Below, piece after piece: positions 54,565 to 64,000 of a stretch of 64,000 nt of DNA. Made by a program: the position numbers and the translations under genes. The notes under the pieces are model-generated. The model was given only the letters and a program-made list of their open reading frames with translations. It did not search any database and was not told the DNA's origin. The stretch is from Lycium barbarum. Taxonomy: Eukaryota > Streptophyta > Magnoliopsida > Solanales > Solanaceae. Positions within the stretch are counted from its first letter, which is position 1. Every line of letters starts with the position of its first letter. Location: positions 19,972,203-20,036,202 of the forward strand of contig NC_083341.1 in the NCBI RefSeq assembly GCF_019175385.1, given 5' to 3'.

Positions 54565-56909
54565 TATTACACCTCATAGTTTTGTACGTTGAGATTCGTT
54601 AGGTGTTGGTTATTTTAATTGTGGACACTGGAGTTACCTTCTAGGATATATGAGATTATATGTGCCTATCTTATGGTTATGAGGGTTTAAGTTCATATAG
54701 TAAGCTATGGAAGGATTGGAGAACAAGTGAATTAAGGAAATTAAGTTTGTAGGAATTTTGGAGAAAAGACAGGGACAATTTTGGTCCAAATTGAGGAAGG
54801 GATATCTCCTAATATACTAGGAGTTTTAAAGTGAAACGAAAGCCTAAATTGAAGTTCAGGAAGTCTAGTTTCCAACGCAACAAACCGCGTATCGATTCGA
54901 CATCGGAATCAAATGTTATGAGCATTTTAAGACAAACTGCCAGAGCAGGGTATTAACCTTGCACGAACACGCCTGTAGGTGGCGCGAACGCGCAGAGGAG
55001 CACTGGGCAACTATGCGCGAACGCGCAGAGCAATTATTAAGTCAGTGCCAACCTACTTCAACCCACTATATAAGGGTCAAAAACCCTCATTTATCCCCCA
55101 AAAATATTCTAGAAAGCTCAGAAAACATAGAGGGATATATATATATATATATATGTATGTATCATAGAATTGAGGAATTTGAGTGATTTCAAGTGGTGGA
55201 GCACTAACCTAGGCTCGGGTAACGTATAGTTGTGGTTATAGTATCGTCTTGTGGTGGATTTTGGCTTGGATTCAAAGTAGATATTGAAGATATTGTTGTT
55301 CTAGTAAGAACAAGGTATGGATCTCTCTTTATTGATATTGAATTAGGTTTATTTACAAAGATAGAGTTATGAAATCATCGTGTAGTGGATTAGTTGGTTG
55401 AGAAATCGGGTAAACATCGTGTGGGATGTTTTATGGAGTATATTGGTATTGATGATGATGTTATTGATGTTAGTGTTATTGTTGTTATCTTAAGAAACAA
55501 TGAGCTTAAGACAAGTGAGCTTCCAGGTATGTTAAGGCTAAATCCTTCTTTCTTAAGGCATGATTCTTTTGTTGTGAACCTATACATGATATCTTCAATA
55601 ACCCTGTTTCTAAAGATACCAAAGCTTATAGTTCCCGATGTTCTTATGATATCATTGAGCTTGTTTCGTGACTATAGATGTTATTCATTGGTGTTGATCT
55701 CATCTTATAATTTTGTTCTTTCAAAGTGAGATATGTTCATGATAATAATTCCATAATGTTAATCGGAGGTTTACCGACCTTACATCACTCCGATGAGTTT
55801 AGAAATGTGTACCTAAGCAATGTTTTGTAGGACATGAATAGAGTGCTAGTAGAGGATCCCTAATGAGGTATTTGATGCTAGAAAAGAGGCTTATGATGTA
55901 TGTCAGGATTTGGTTAATGTTTAGTTAAGCGGGAAGAAGTCCTAATGGCCCAGAACTATGCTTATAAGTCTTATGTGATCATGTACGCAATAATGGATAA
56001 ATGATGACCATGAGAAGTACATAGAGATTACTCATGGAGGTCGGGTCATGATGTTGATTATATTTACCACTGGTCCACAGCCAGTTGAGCAGATTATGTA
56101 TCACTATTTACCACCATGCTACGGCTGGTTGGGCAGTTATACCACCGAGCTACGGCCGGTTGGGCAGTTACCACTGATTAGTCGGGCAGTTGCGCTCTAC
56201 CATTGGGCGATAATCGGATGGGCAGTTACCACCGTGCTACGGACGGTTGGGCAGTTACCACTGATCAGTTGGGCAGATAGCACCAGGATGATACGTAGGT
56301 CAGGATCACAGTATTATACATAGATGTAGTTAAAGACATGAGAATATAAAGAGACATGCGTAATAGATTCTCATTAGTAAGCCAGTTGTGCCAAGTTGAT
56401 TCTTATCCTTATTCTTTGTAGCATATGTTTATTATGTTACATTTCCGCCTTACATAATCAGTACACTATTCGTACTAACGTCCTTTTGCTTGTGGACGCA
56501 GTTATAGACAAACGAGACGAGGACCTTCCACAGTAGGCTGCCTCCAGGTACTAGTCTTGATTGGTGGGCTCCACTTCTTCCTGGAGCATTGCCGAGTCTA
56601 AGTTCGTATATGTATTTTTGTGTGTTACGGGTATTTCGGGGGCCCTGTCCCGACTTGTATACTTCAGTCATGTTCATAGAGGCTTTGCAGACAGTTTCTT
56701 ATATACAGCTTAGTTATGTCTTGCCAGTGGTTATGTCGGCATCGTGGGCCCATTGTACATATACATATGCATGATATTATATTCATAGTTAGCCTCCTTG
56801 GCCTTATTTTGCCATTCGAGACATAGAAGATGCAAGTTACAGCTTGGTTCGCACGGCCCCAGTAAGGTGTCGGGTGCCAATCAAGCCTTACCAAGGTTGG
56901 GGTGTGACA
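54565..56909 (+). mobile_element. Solo LTR 5 (long type) in integrase, TSD AACAA/AATAA
   Basis: It starts TATTACACCTCATAG (the usual TG has become TA) and ends TTGGGGTGTGACA. Flanks are AACAA (54560-54564) and AATAA (56910-56914), a 5-bp TSD with one difference; the integrase frame rejoins across it. TATA is CTATATAAGG at 55067. Two GCGCGAACGCGC palindromes (54982-54993, 55015-55026) lie just upstream. A ~28-base minisatellite occupies about 56065-56290. It contains the shared block near 56450-56497. Confidence 0.9.
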
Positions 56910-57486
56910 AATAATTTATCAAAAAGCCGGTTGCAAAAGTGCATACCTTGATCGCTGATGATGGCTCTTGGGGTTCCGAATCTCGTGAATATATTATTCT
57001 TCAGAAATCTTGCTACCACAATAGCATCATTGGTGGAAGTGCAATGGCTTCCACCCACTTCGAGACATAGTCTACAACAACCAATATGTACCTATTCCCC
57101 TTGGACGGTATGAAGGGACCTATGAAGTCGATACACCATACGTTAAATAGTTCAATCTCCAAGATGCCCTTCAAAGGCATTTCATGATGCTTGGAGATAT
57201 TTTCGGTTCTCTAGCAGCTATCGCAAGCTCTCACAAATTCATGAGCATTTTTTAACAAACTAGGCCAATAGAACCCGGACTGCAGTACCTTCGCAGCTGT
57301 TCTGTCACCAGCGTAATGTCTACTATAGGGTGACACGTGACATGTGACACTTCTCAAGAATCGCGGGGACCTCTTCCTCTGTGATATATCTTTTAATCAG
57401 CTGATCTGTGTCAACCCTGTAGAGATAGGGCTCATCCCATACATAGAAACGACTATTATACAAAATTCGCTTCTTCTTCTAGTGAT
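56910..57486 (-). pseudogene. gypsy 2 integrase, N-terminal and core part
   Basis: Minus strand from 57486: NSRFYVWDEPYLYRVDTDQL (zinc-domain side), then remains of the His/Cys module. The core follows with [20 protein letters not shown] and [15 protein letters not shown], which carry the first catalytic Asp (near 57125). [18 protein letters not shown] carries the second Asp (near 56965). With the Glu at 53903-54564 the DDE set is complete in sequence, but the gene is broken by solo LTR 5, the hAT-like element and small frameshifts. Confidence 0.85.
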
Positions 57487-57496
57487 TAGCACCAGG

Positions 57497-58587
57497 TAGG
57501 GGTGGACGTTTGGTTCTTCGGTTCGATTTTTTCAAAGTTTGTTTCGGTTTTTCAATTTTGGTTTTTTGAAAATGGACACCGAATACCGCACCGAATTAGT
57601 TCGGTTCGATTCGGTTTTTTGAAGTCGATTCGATTTTTCTAATTCGATTTTTTTCAGCATGGGCCTGAAATGGGCTAATTCCTGCTTGTAAAATTAGGTG
57701 TGGGCGTTTTTATCAGTCAATAATCGTTTTATCGAACAAGGTCAATTTAATTTGGTGGCTCTGCGCAGACTGCAAAGTACTGATTATTGAATGCTTATTG
57801 ATTGTTTCAAAATGAGATGCTTTATATTTATGACGAAGTCCTATAGATAAGTAAACATAATCACCAAAATGTTTGACTTCTATGTTAACTTCCAATACCA
57901 CATTGTTTTGTTACATAACTTAAAACACATAAGAGGACATAGAAGTTGATATCATACAGAAAATAATACTAAGCAGCTAAGAAGCAACAAGAAAATGGAT
58001 CATGAACAGAGCCTATCAAAGGCCAACATGAGCAACAGTGACCAAAGGTTCTGAACTTCTGATATACATAAACCAAACAACTGAAGATGTACCAATATTA
58101 GCTATATTCAGGACAAACATCACATTTAAGAATGAATACTGAAAAATTTGAACTCGTGATGTAATCTTTTGCATTATGGAAGTCAAGTTGATCATTAAAC
58201 TGACTGCAATTCATCAGTTCATTAAACTGAGGACAGAGGAGAGGAACTGAGGAAGTGAGGAAATGAAGTTAGAGCTTAGGTTAAGTGAATGAAATGAGAG
58301 TGGGTCTATACTCTATAGGGATGGGCTTGGATAAATTAATTTGGGCCTGAGAGAGTGGACTGAGTGTTGTAAAAAAAATTGTATTCATGTAGTAAATCTT
58401 CAAAAAAAAAAAAAGTTAATCTTCGGTTAAACCGAAATACTGAAGAACCGTTGACCCGGAACCGAACACCGAACCGAAATACCGGATTTGTTATTAAAAA
58501 AAATTGAAACCGAACCGAAACACCGAAAAACCAAATTAATTCGGTTCGGTCCGATTTTTTGATTTTCGGTGTTTATGTCCAGCCCTA
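57497..58587. mobile_element. Non-autonomous hAT-like element, ~1.09 kb
   Basis: The left end TAGGGGTGGACG and the right end, on the other strand, TAGGGCTGGACA are hAT-type termini. Flanks show an 8-base duplication: TAGCACCA is identical at 57487-57494 and 58586-58593, or GCACCAGG/GCACCAAG if the ends are taken exactly at TAGGG. Many TTCGGTTCGG and AACCGAACCG phrases fill both subterminal regions in opposite orientation, as expected for transposase binding sites. The interior has no transposase frame. It interrupts the integrase end of gypsy 2. Confidence 0.85.
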
Positions 58588-58593
58588 GCACCA

Positions 58594-60200
58594 AGGGGAT
58601 AAATATTACTCACTATAAGTTCACATGTCTGCATACCATGGCACCTCAGCTGACTGAAGAGCAACGAGTTGTTCATCAGGAAAAGTCTCCCTAATCACCA
58701 TTGCTTCATCTATATGTTCCCGATCTTTCAATCTCGCTAAGTGGTCTGCTACTTGATTTTCTGTGCCCTTCCGGTCAAGAATCTCAATTTTAAACTCTTG
58801 CAGCAGCAACACCCAATGAATAAGCCTCAGCTTTGCATCCTTCTTCATAAACAAATATCGAACTGCAGTGTGATCAGTATAAAAAATTACCTTTGTGCCC
58901 ACCAGTTATGATCGGAATTTGTCAAAAGCATACACTACCGCCAATAGCTCCTTCTCTGTAACCGTGGAGTTCTTCTGGGTTGCATCAAGTGTCTTGCTGG
59001 CATAATATATCGGGTGAAATATCTTGTCCCTCTTCTGACCAATGACAGCTCCCACAGCAAAATCACTTGCATCGCACATCAAAATAAACGGGAGAGACCA
59101 ATCGGGTGCGATGATAATAGGAGTAGACACTAACCTTTTCTTCAACTCATCAAAAGTCGTCAGACAGGCTTCATTGAACACAAACTTCATATCTTTTTCT
59201 AACAGCTTGCACATCGGATTAGCAACTTTAGAGATATCTTTGATGAACCGTCGATAAAAGCCTGCATGCCCAAGAAAACTGGGCACTTCCGGAACTGAAA
59301 TGGGTGGTGGAAATTTTTTAATCGCTTCAATTTTCGCCTTGTCAACTTCTATTCCCTTGCTCGATACTTTGTGCCCAAGAACAATGTCCTCTCGAACCAT
59401 GAAATGACATTTTCCCAGTTAAGTACCAAGTTCGTTTCTTCACAACGAACCAAAACGACATCAAGATGGTTCAAGCAATCATCAAAAGAGTTCCCAAAAA
59501 CAAAGAAGTCATCCATAAATACCTCCACATGGTTTTCCATCATATCGGTGAAAATAGCCATCATGCATTGCTGGAAAGTGCCTGGAGCATTGCACAAACC
59601 GAAAGGCATCCTCCGGAATGCAAACATGCCATATGGACAAGTGAATGTGGTCTTCTCTTGGTCCTCTGGTGCAATCATGGTCTGGTTGTAGCCCGAATAT
59701 CTATCCAGAAAGCAATAATAATCGTGCCCAGCCAATCTATCGAGCATCTGATCCATGAAGGGTAACGGGAAGTGATCTTTTCTGGTGGCGTTGTTCAACT
59801 TGCGATAGTCAATACATATCCTCCAACCAGTAACAGTTCGTTGCGGCACCAATTCATTCTTCTTGCTTTCTACCATAGTCATGCCCCTTTTCTTCGAGAC
59901 ACATTGTACATGACTGACCCATTTGCTGTCAGAGATGGGATAAATAATGCAGCTGTCAAGCCACTTGATTACCTCTTTCTTCACCACCTCCTTCATAATT
60001 GGGTTCAATAATCTATGGCATTCAACACTGGGCTTGCTATCCTCCTTTAATAATATTTTGTGCATGCAAAACGAACTATTAATACCTCGAATATCAGCTA
60101 TCGACCACCCAAGGGCTTGTATTCAATCTCTTAGCACTCGCAATACACATTCAACCTGCACATCAGTCAAATAAGCAGAGAGGATCACAAGTAATGTGTC
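58594..60200 (-). pseudogene. gypsy 2 reverse transcriptase and RNase H
   Basis: From about 60200 down: KKEVIKWLDSCIIYPISDSK, TGWRICIDYRKLNNATRKDH, FPLPFMDQMLDRLAG, and YGMFAFRRMPFGLCNAPGTF. The polymerase site is VEVFMDDFFVFG near 59515, with both Asp present. RNase H has LMCDASDFAVGAVIGQ (near 59070), YASKTLDATQKNSTVTEKEL and [18 protein letters not shown] (near 58870). The reverse-transcriptase block is open for over 230 codons. Frame changes occur near 59370 and 58905. It is the best-preserved enzyme in the window but not intact. Confidence 0.9.
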
Positions 60201-60557
60201 TCCACTACCCAAGAAAGCGTAGCGAAGATGAGGAGGTAATGGATTCAACTCAAGAATAGGAGCCTCTTCGATAGATGGTTTTGGCTTCTTCCACGACTCT
60301 GGTCTGTCTAACTCCTCAAATGGTGTGTTTGCTCGCAAATAAGCACATGAAGTGTCAAGGATGCTAAGACACTCCTCGACTTCTGCATCAACCATCAAGT
60401 CTTTCCCATACACCAAAGCTGTCTCCAAAGGATCTCGCGAAGCTAGAAATTGATCTAACTTTGCATTAGTGAGCTCGAGCTCCACCACTGTAATCATTTT
60501 CAACTCCTCATAATGGGCTGGAAGCTTGGTAGCTTTAAACACATCAAACGTCGCCTC
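60123..60557 (-). pseudogene. gypsy 2 protease-polymerase linker
   Basis: A 139-codon open frame on the minus strand (60542-60123) continues pol between protease and reverse transcriptase. It is rich in Glu and Leu, with EECLSILDTSCAYLRA and LELNPLPPHLRYAFLGSGDT. The latter is the usual linker of Athila-like pol just before reverse transcriptase. It overlaps the start of the reverse-transcriptase entry. Confidence 0.75.
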
Positions 60558-61427
60558 TTATCTATCAACTGTCATGGACATCTTCCCATCTCTAACTCGG
60601 ATCACAGCGTCAACAGCTGCCAAGAATGCTCTTCCCATGATGAGAGGAACACTCTTATCTGCCTCATAATCAAGTATAACAAAATCAACCGGCAGAATAA
60701 ATAGACCCACCTTCACAAGAACATCTTCAATAATACTGTCAGGATAAGCAAGAGATCGATCAACTAGCTGCAAAGTAATAGTCGTTGTCCTAGGCTCACC
60801 CAAGCCCAACGTTCAGAATACGGAAGTAGGCATCAGATTAATACTAGCAACCAAGTCACATAATGCTAGCCCAACTTTAATGTTGCCAATAGTAATCAAA
60901 ATCGTGAAGCTACCCCGATCTTTCAACTTTGGAGGAATTTTACTCCTCACTCTAGAACTGCACTCTGCAGTAAGTGCAACAGTCTCAAACTCTGTCCAAC
61001 GCCTTTTGTTCGCAACCACATCTTTGATATACTTAGCATATTTTGGAACTTCTTGTAAAAGCTCCACTAAAGGAATGTTGATGTGTACCTGTTTCAAGAG
61101 TTTAAGAAATTTTTTACAAGCCGAATCTGCTTTTTGATTATGAAGTCGTTGTGGAAAATGAGGGGGTGGTCGAACTACTTCCTCTACGGGTTGCTCTACG
61201 ACTTTCGGCTCTGGCTCAGCTCGCTTAGCAGGGATAAGTTCTGCTTCTGCTACGTTCTTCTTTTTCGGAGGCACTTCTTCAAGTTCTCTGCCATTCCTCA
61301 AGTTGACTGCCTTGCACTCCTTGTGATTCTTCTCAGTATCACTAGGAAGAGCACCCAGTGGTTTGACATTCTGCATAATAGCCATCTTCCCTGTTTGACG
61401 CTCAAACTCATGAATAGATTTTTGCAT
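60558..61427 (-). pseudogene. gypsy 2 aspartic protease region
   Basis: Minus strand: a Pro/Lys-rich linker with PPPHFPQRLHNQKADSACKK, then the protease core LALCDLVASINLMP near 60860, in which the Gly of the D-x-G triad is Val. After a stop near 60813 come SIIEDVLVKVGLFILPVDFV and IMGRAFLAAVDAVI. Loss of the triad Gly would be expected to impair the enzyme. Confidence 0.85.
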
Positions 61428-61454
61428 CTCACTCTGAATTTTCTGATTCTGCTG

Positions 61455-62708
61455 CTACGTTACTTGTGTTTGAGCTATAAGCTGCTTCATCATCTCTTCC
61501 AAATTGCTAGTTGGCTGAGCCTGTGGTTGCTGATAATTGTTCAGCTTGTGGAAGTTCTGCTTCCCGAATGGAGGATTATAATTGTTTCCATAATAGTTCC
61601 CACGATTTTCGACACCACGGTTCTGCTGCCAAACATAATAGACAGTTTCTGGGTTCAATGGGCAATTAGAATAATCATGAGGCTCACCACAACTTACACA
61701 TGCTGCTTGTTGAATATGTTGAACTGGCTGGACCTGTTGAGCTTGAGGAAACTCCCTCAACATCACATTAGTAAGAGTACTTATATCAGTTCGAATAGCT
61801 GCAACATCATCTACTTGAAGAACCCCAGCAGTTTTCTGTGGCAACCCCCGGCTCGTCTCTTGATACTCATAAGCACCTTCGGACATCAACTCAAGGCGAG
61901 CTTCTATCTCCTCATATGTTTTGTTTAAGATCTGCCCTTGAGCTGAAGCATTCAACAAGGCCCTTGATTCATGCTTAAGTCCTTCTACAAAATAGTTTCC
62001 AATGATCTCCTTCGGCTGCATGCAATGTGGGCAATCTCACAAATAGCCCTTATACCTTTCCCAAGCGTGTGTCAGAGATTCAGAGTCCCTTTGAGTGAAG
62101 TTAGAAATTCTCCCTTGCAGCTCCTTTGTTTTCTTGGGTGAGAAAAAACTGTCGATAAATTTATTCGATAATACCTCCCAAGAAGTGATAGAACCTGCAG
62201 GCAGATTTGTCAACTTTTCCCTCGCTACACCAATCAGTAAGAATGGAAATAAAGACAGCTTCACATAATCGTCGGGAACATCTCTATATTGAAAATTCTC
62301 TCTCAACTCCACGAATTGCATCAAGTGCTTATGCGGGTCTTCACTAGACTTACCCATATACTGGCACGTATGCTGCACCAGCCGCACTATTCCTTCTTTC
62401 AGCTCAAAATTTCTAGTAATGTCAGGCATGATGATAGCCTTAGCAATAGTTGCCAGACTAGGTCTAGCATAACTGGAAAAAAGAATATGTTGTTCTTGTG
62501 CCCTCGCAACATCTCTCACACCCTGTTCATCCCCGTTTCTGTTTCTTTCCCTTTCTGTCGCTTCCAAAGCAAGTCTTGCTGCTTCCTCAGCCATTTTTCC
62601 CTGTCTGTGTAAAGTTCTTTCGATTTCGGGATCAAGATCAGCTAACAGTTTTCCTGAACTTCTAGTGCTTGGCATAAACCAGAGGAAGTCACACAAGTGG
62701 ACCAACAA
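61455..62708 (-). pseudogene. gypsy 2 gag
   Basis: On the minus strand the capsid frame includes RSSGKLLADLDPEIERTLHR, an Athila-type gag start, then FELKEGIVRLVQHTCQYMGK and WEVLSNKFIDSFFSPKKTKE. A stop near 62037 separates a second frame with IGNYFVEGLKHESRALLNA and a zinc knuckle, CVSCGEPHDYSNC (near 61670), which keeps C, C, H and C. A Gln/Asn-rich region follows. Only one or two lesions separate gag into its two pieces, fewer than in gypsy 1. Confidence 0.87.
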
Positions 62709-62769
62709 AAATAGTAAAAACTTGAATAGAAAAACAAACTCAAATTAGAAAAACAGTAAATCTTTCTAA

Positions 62770-62788
62770 GTCCCCGGCAACAGCGCCA
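62770..62788 (-). other. Primer-binding site of gypsy 2
   Basis: TGGCGCTGTTGCCGGGGAC on the minus strand, six bases after the LTR end. It differs from the Athila primer site TGGCGCCGTTGCCGGGGA at one position. Confidence 0.88.
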
Positions 62789-62794
62789 AAAACT

Positions 62795-64000
62795 TGTTGC
62801 TCCCAAACTCACACGCAAGTATACGCGGTCGTACAAGTAATATAGGATTTTTAAGTCCAGATATCGTACCCACAGAGACTTAGATTCTATTGTTAAACTA
62901 ATTCAAATTCAAATGAACTATTCAAGGAAGTAAATAAAGATGGTTTTGTTTTGACTAACTAAAACTGAAAGGTAAACAATTTATGATGGGTGTTTTTGTG
63001 ACTGAGAATATTTCGACAAAGATTGTAAGGTTTATCAGATGATGGAGAGTTCCAGGGTCATGGCTTTCGACAATTCAGTTGATCTTCTGACATTTCTACC
63101 TATCTTATTTCCTGGGTTACCAGTTGAGGGGTTAATTGTAACTTTATGATATTCTCTCGAACTACTCACAAGCCTGTAGATGTTGCTATAACGCCTATAT
63201 CTCTATGGTCATCAGAGGTAACAAGAACGCATTTAATTCTCCGTATTCAACTAAGTAGGGCTAAAGTGTATATCTCTATCCTCAGTAGCGAAACGATTAG
63301 ATCGAACAAACTCTATTTATTCTTATTATGTACATGAATTCCCTTTCTCAAGTCCAATTCACGCACCACATATAATGTCTAACTATGATAATCAAACAAT
63401 TAAGCATAAGAATAAATAAGCAACCCAAAATACGGAAATTTAATCGATAGAAATTGTCGTCAAACCAACTATCATGTCTTTCGCCACAACCCTAGAATTA
63501 AGAAGTTTAGCTACTCATGATTCTAGATGAACAACAAGAATTCATGAAGAAACTAGGGTTTAAATGATGAAAAATAAAATAAACCTAGAGAGAGAAAGTA
63601 GAACGGCGGCTTACAAGTCTTAAAATAATCCCAGCACACCATTTAAGCTATAGTCTAGGGCTAAAAATAAATTAAGTAGACCTAATCCCGGTCGAACTGG
63701 GAAAACTTTGCCAAAAATAACTTGGGGCGGCGCCCCAAGAAGATTTAACAGGGCCTTGGATCTCTTTCAGCTATTTTGCCATTTTGTGCGAGGGCGGCGC
63801 CCCAGGAGGCTTTTACAAGCTTCTTGTTTTTCCCACACTTCTCTTCGCTCCTTCTCGTGCACACTTGGTCCTCGATTCCCAAACTTGACCAAACTGCTCG
63901 GTTTCTAGTCATTTGTCTTCATTGTACCTAAATACAGAAAACATACCGACATAAGCACGAATACAATGATTCCATCATAGAAATTGCAATTAAAGTACTA
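62795..64000 (-). repeat. 5' LTR of gypsy 2, truncated by the window edge
   Basis: On the plus strand it begins TGTTGCTCCCAAACTC and follows the left LTR closely. About 85 more bases are expected beyond 64000. It contains CTTGGGGCGGCGCCCCAAG (63721-63739), a perfect 19-base palindrome. It lacks 15 bases near 63650 that hold the TATA box in the other LTR. Confidence 0.92.

Larger units (their letters stand above)
43445..64000 (-). mobile_element. Athila-like Ty3/gypsy element 2, nested, cut by window edge
   Basis: On the minus strand: 5' LTR (from beyond 64000 to 62795), primer-binding site, gag, protease, reverse transcriptase, RNase H, integrase, a long spacer, an extra frame (52680-51679), a spacer, a polypurine tract and the 3' LTR (46724-43445). 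Two LTR copies of the same family and the gypsy gene order are clear. Insertions are solo LTRs at 43918-45901, 47400-50418 and 54565-56909, and a hAT-like element at 57497-58587. The left limit is TGTTGCTCCCAAACGC at 43445. Genes carry several stops and frameshifts but are better kept than in gypsy 1. Confidence 0.92.

Noticed and set aside
61083..61928. 281-codon plus-strand frame
   Set aside because: It is antisense to gypsy gag/protease and has the Leu/Ser-rich composition of a shadow frame.

Overview
This is a repeat-dominated stretch of a plant nuclear genome. Only two ordinary genes are supported, both in the first 7.3 kb. Introns have GT-AG borders, LTR primer-binding sites match plant tRNAs, and the repeat families (RTE LINE with a (TTG)n tail, Stowaway-like MITEs with a CTCCCTCCGTTT-type end, a tRNA-derived SINE, long LTRs starting TGTTACACC) look like those of Solanaceae. 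The family assignment is an inference from repeat style, not from a search. I saw no rRNA or tRNA genes, CRISPR arrays, organelle DNA or bacterial-type operons.

Layout. 1-1218: last intron and last exon of a plus-strand eIF1A gene whose earlier exons lie left of the window. 2578-3297: a 5'-truncated LINE with a perfect 16-bp target-site duplication (TSD). 3613-7256 (minus): a complete six-exon GDSL esterase/lipase gene, with MITE and tandem-repeat DNA in its fourth intron. 7533-8237: two adjacent MITEs just upstream of that gene. 9434-30135: an old Ty1/copia element (SIRE/Maximus-like) split by an Athila-like Ty3/gypsy element (13436-21785), a solo LTR (22511-24696) and a Mutator-like element (25371-26188). 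30331-31806: an Athila-like solo LTR inside a foldback repeat. 32-43 kb: AT-rich DNA with MITEs, a 430-bp tandem duplication, a 2.6-kb solo LTR (35369-37975), a Helitron (38423-40160), a SINE and local tandem repeats. 43445 to the right edge: a second Athila-like element on the minus strand, split by three solo LTRs (43918-45901, 47400-50418, 54565-56909) and a hAT-like element (57497-58587).

None of the retrotransposon reading frames is intact: all carry stops, frameshifts or insertions, so they are annotated as pseudogenes. The value of the region is structural. Five related long solo LTRs can be bounded to the base, four by perfect 5-bp TSDs and the fifth by one with a single mismatch. This gives an unusually clear nesting order.

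The most interesting unexplained signal is a set of CpG-containing palindromes. Their cores are ACGGTCCGT, ACGGCCCGT, GGGGCGGCGCCCC and GCGCGAACGCGC. They are arrayed immediately upstream of the TATA box in the LTRs of at least two retrotransposon groups that differ in sequence. The second is that the copia element and the second gypsy element carry, in the same place after pol, an extra frame that appears to encode the same protein domain. Both are inferences made by eye and each has a simple computational test.
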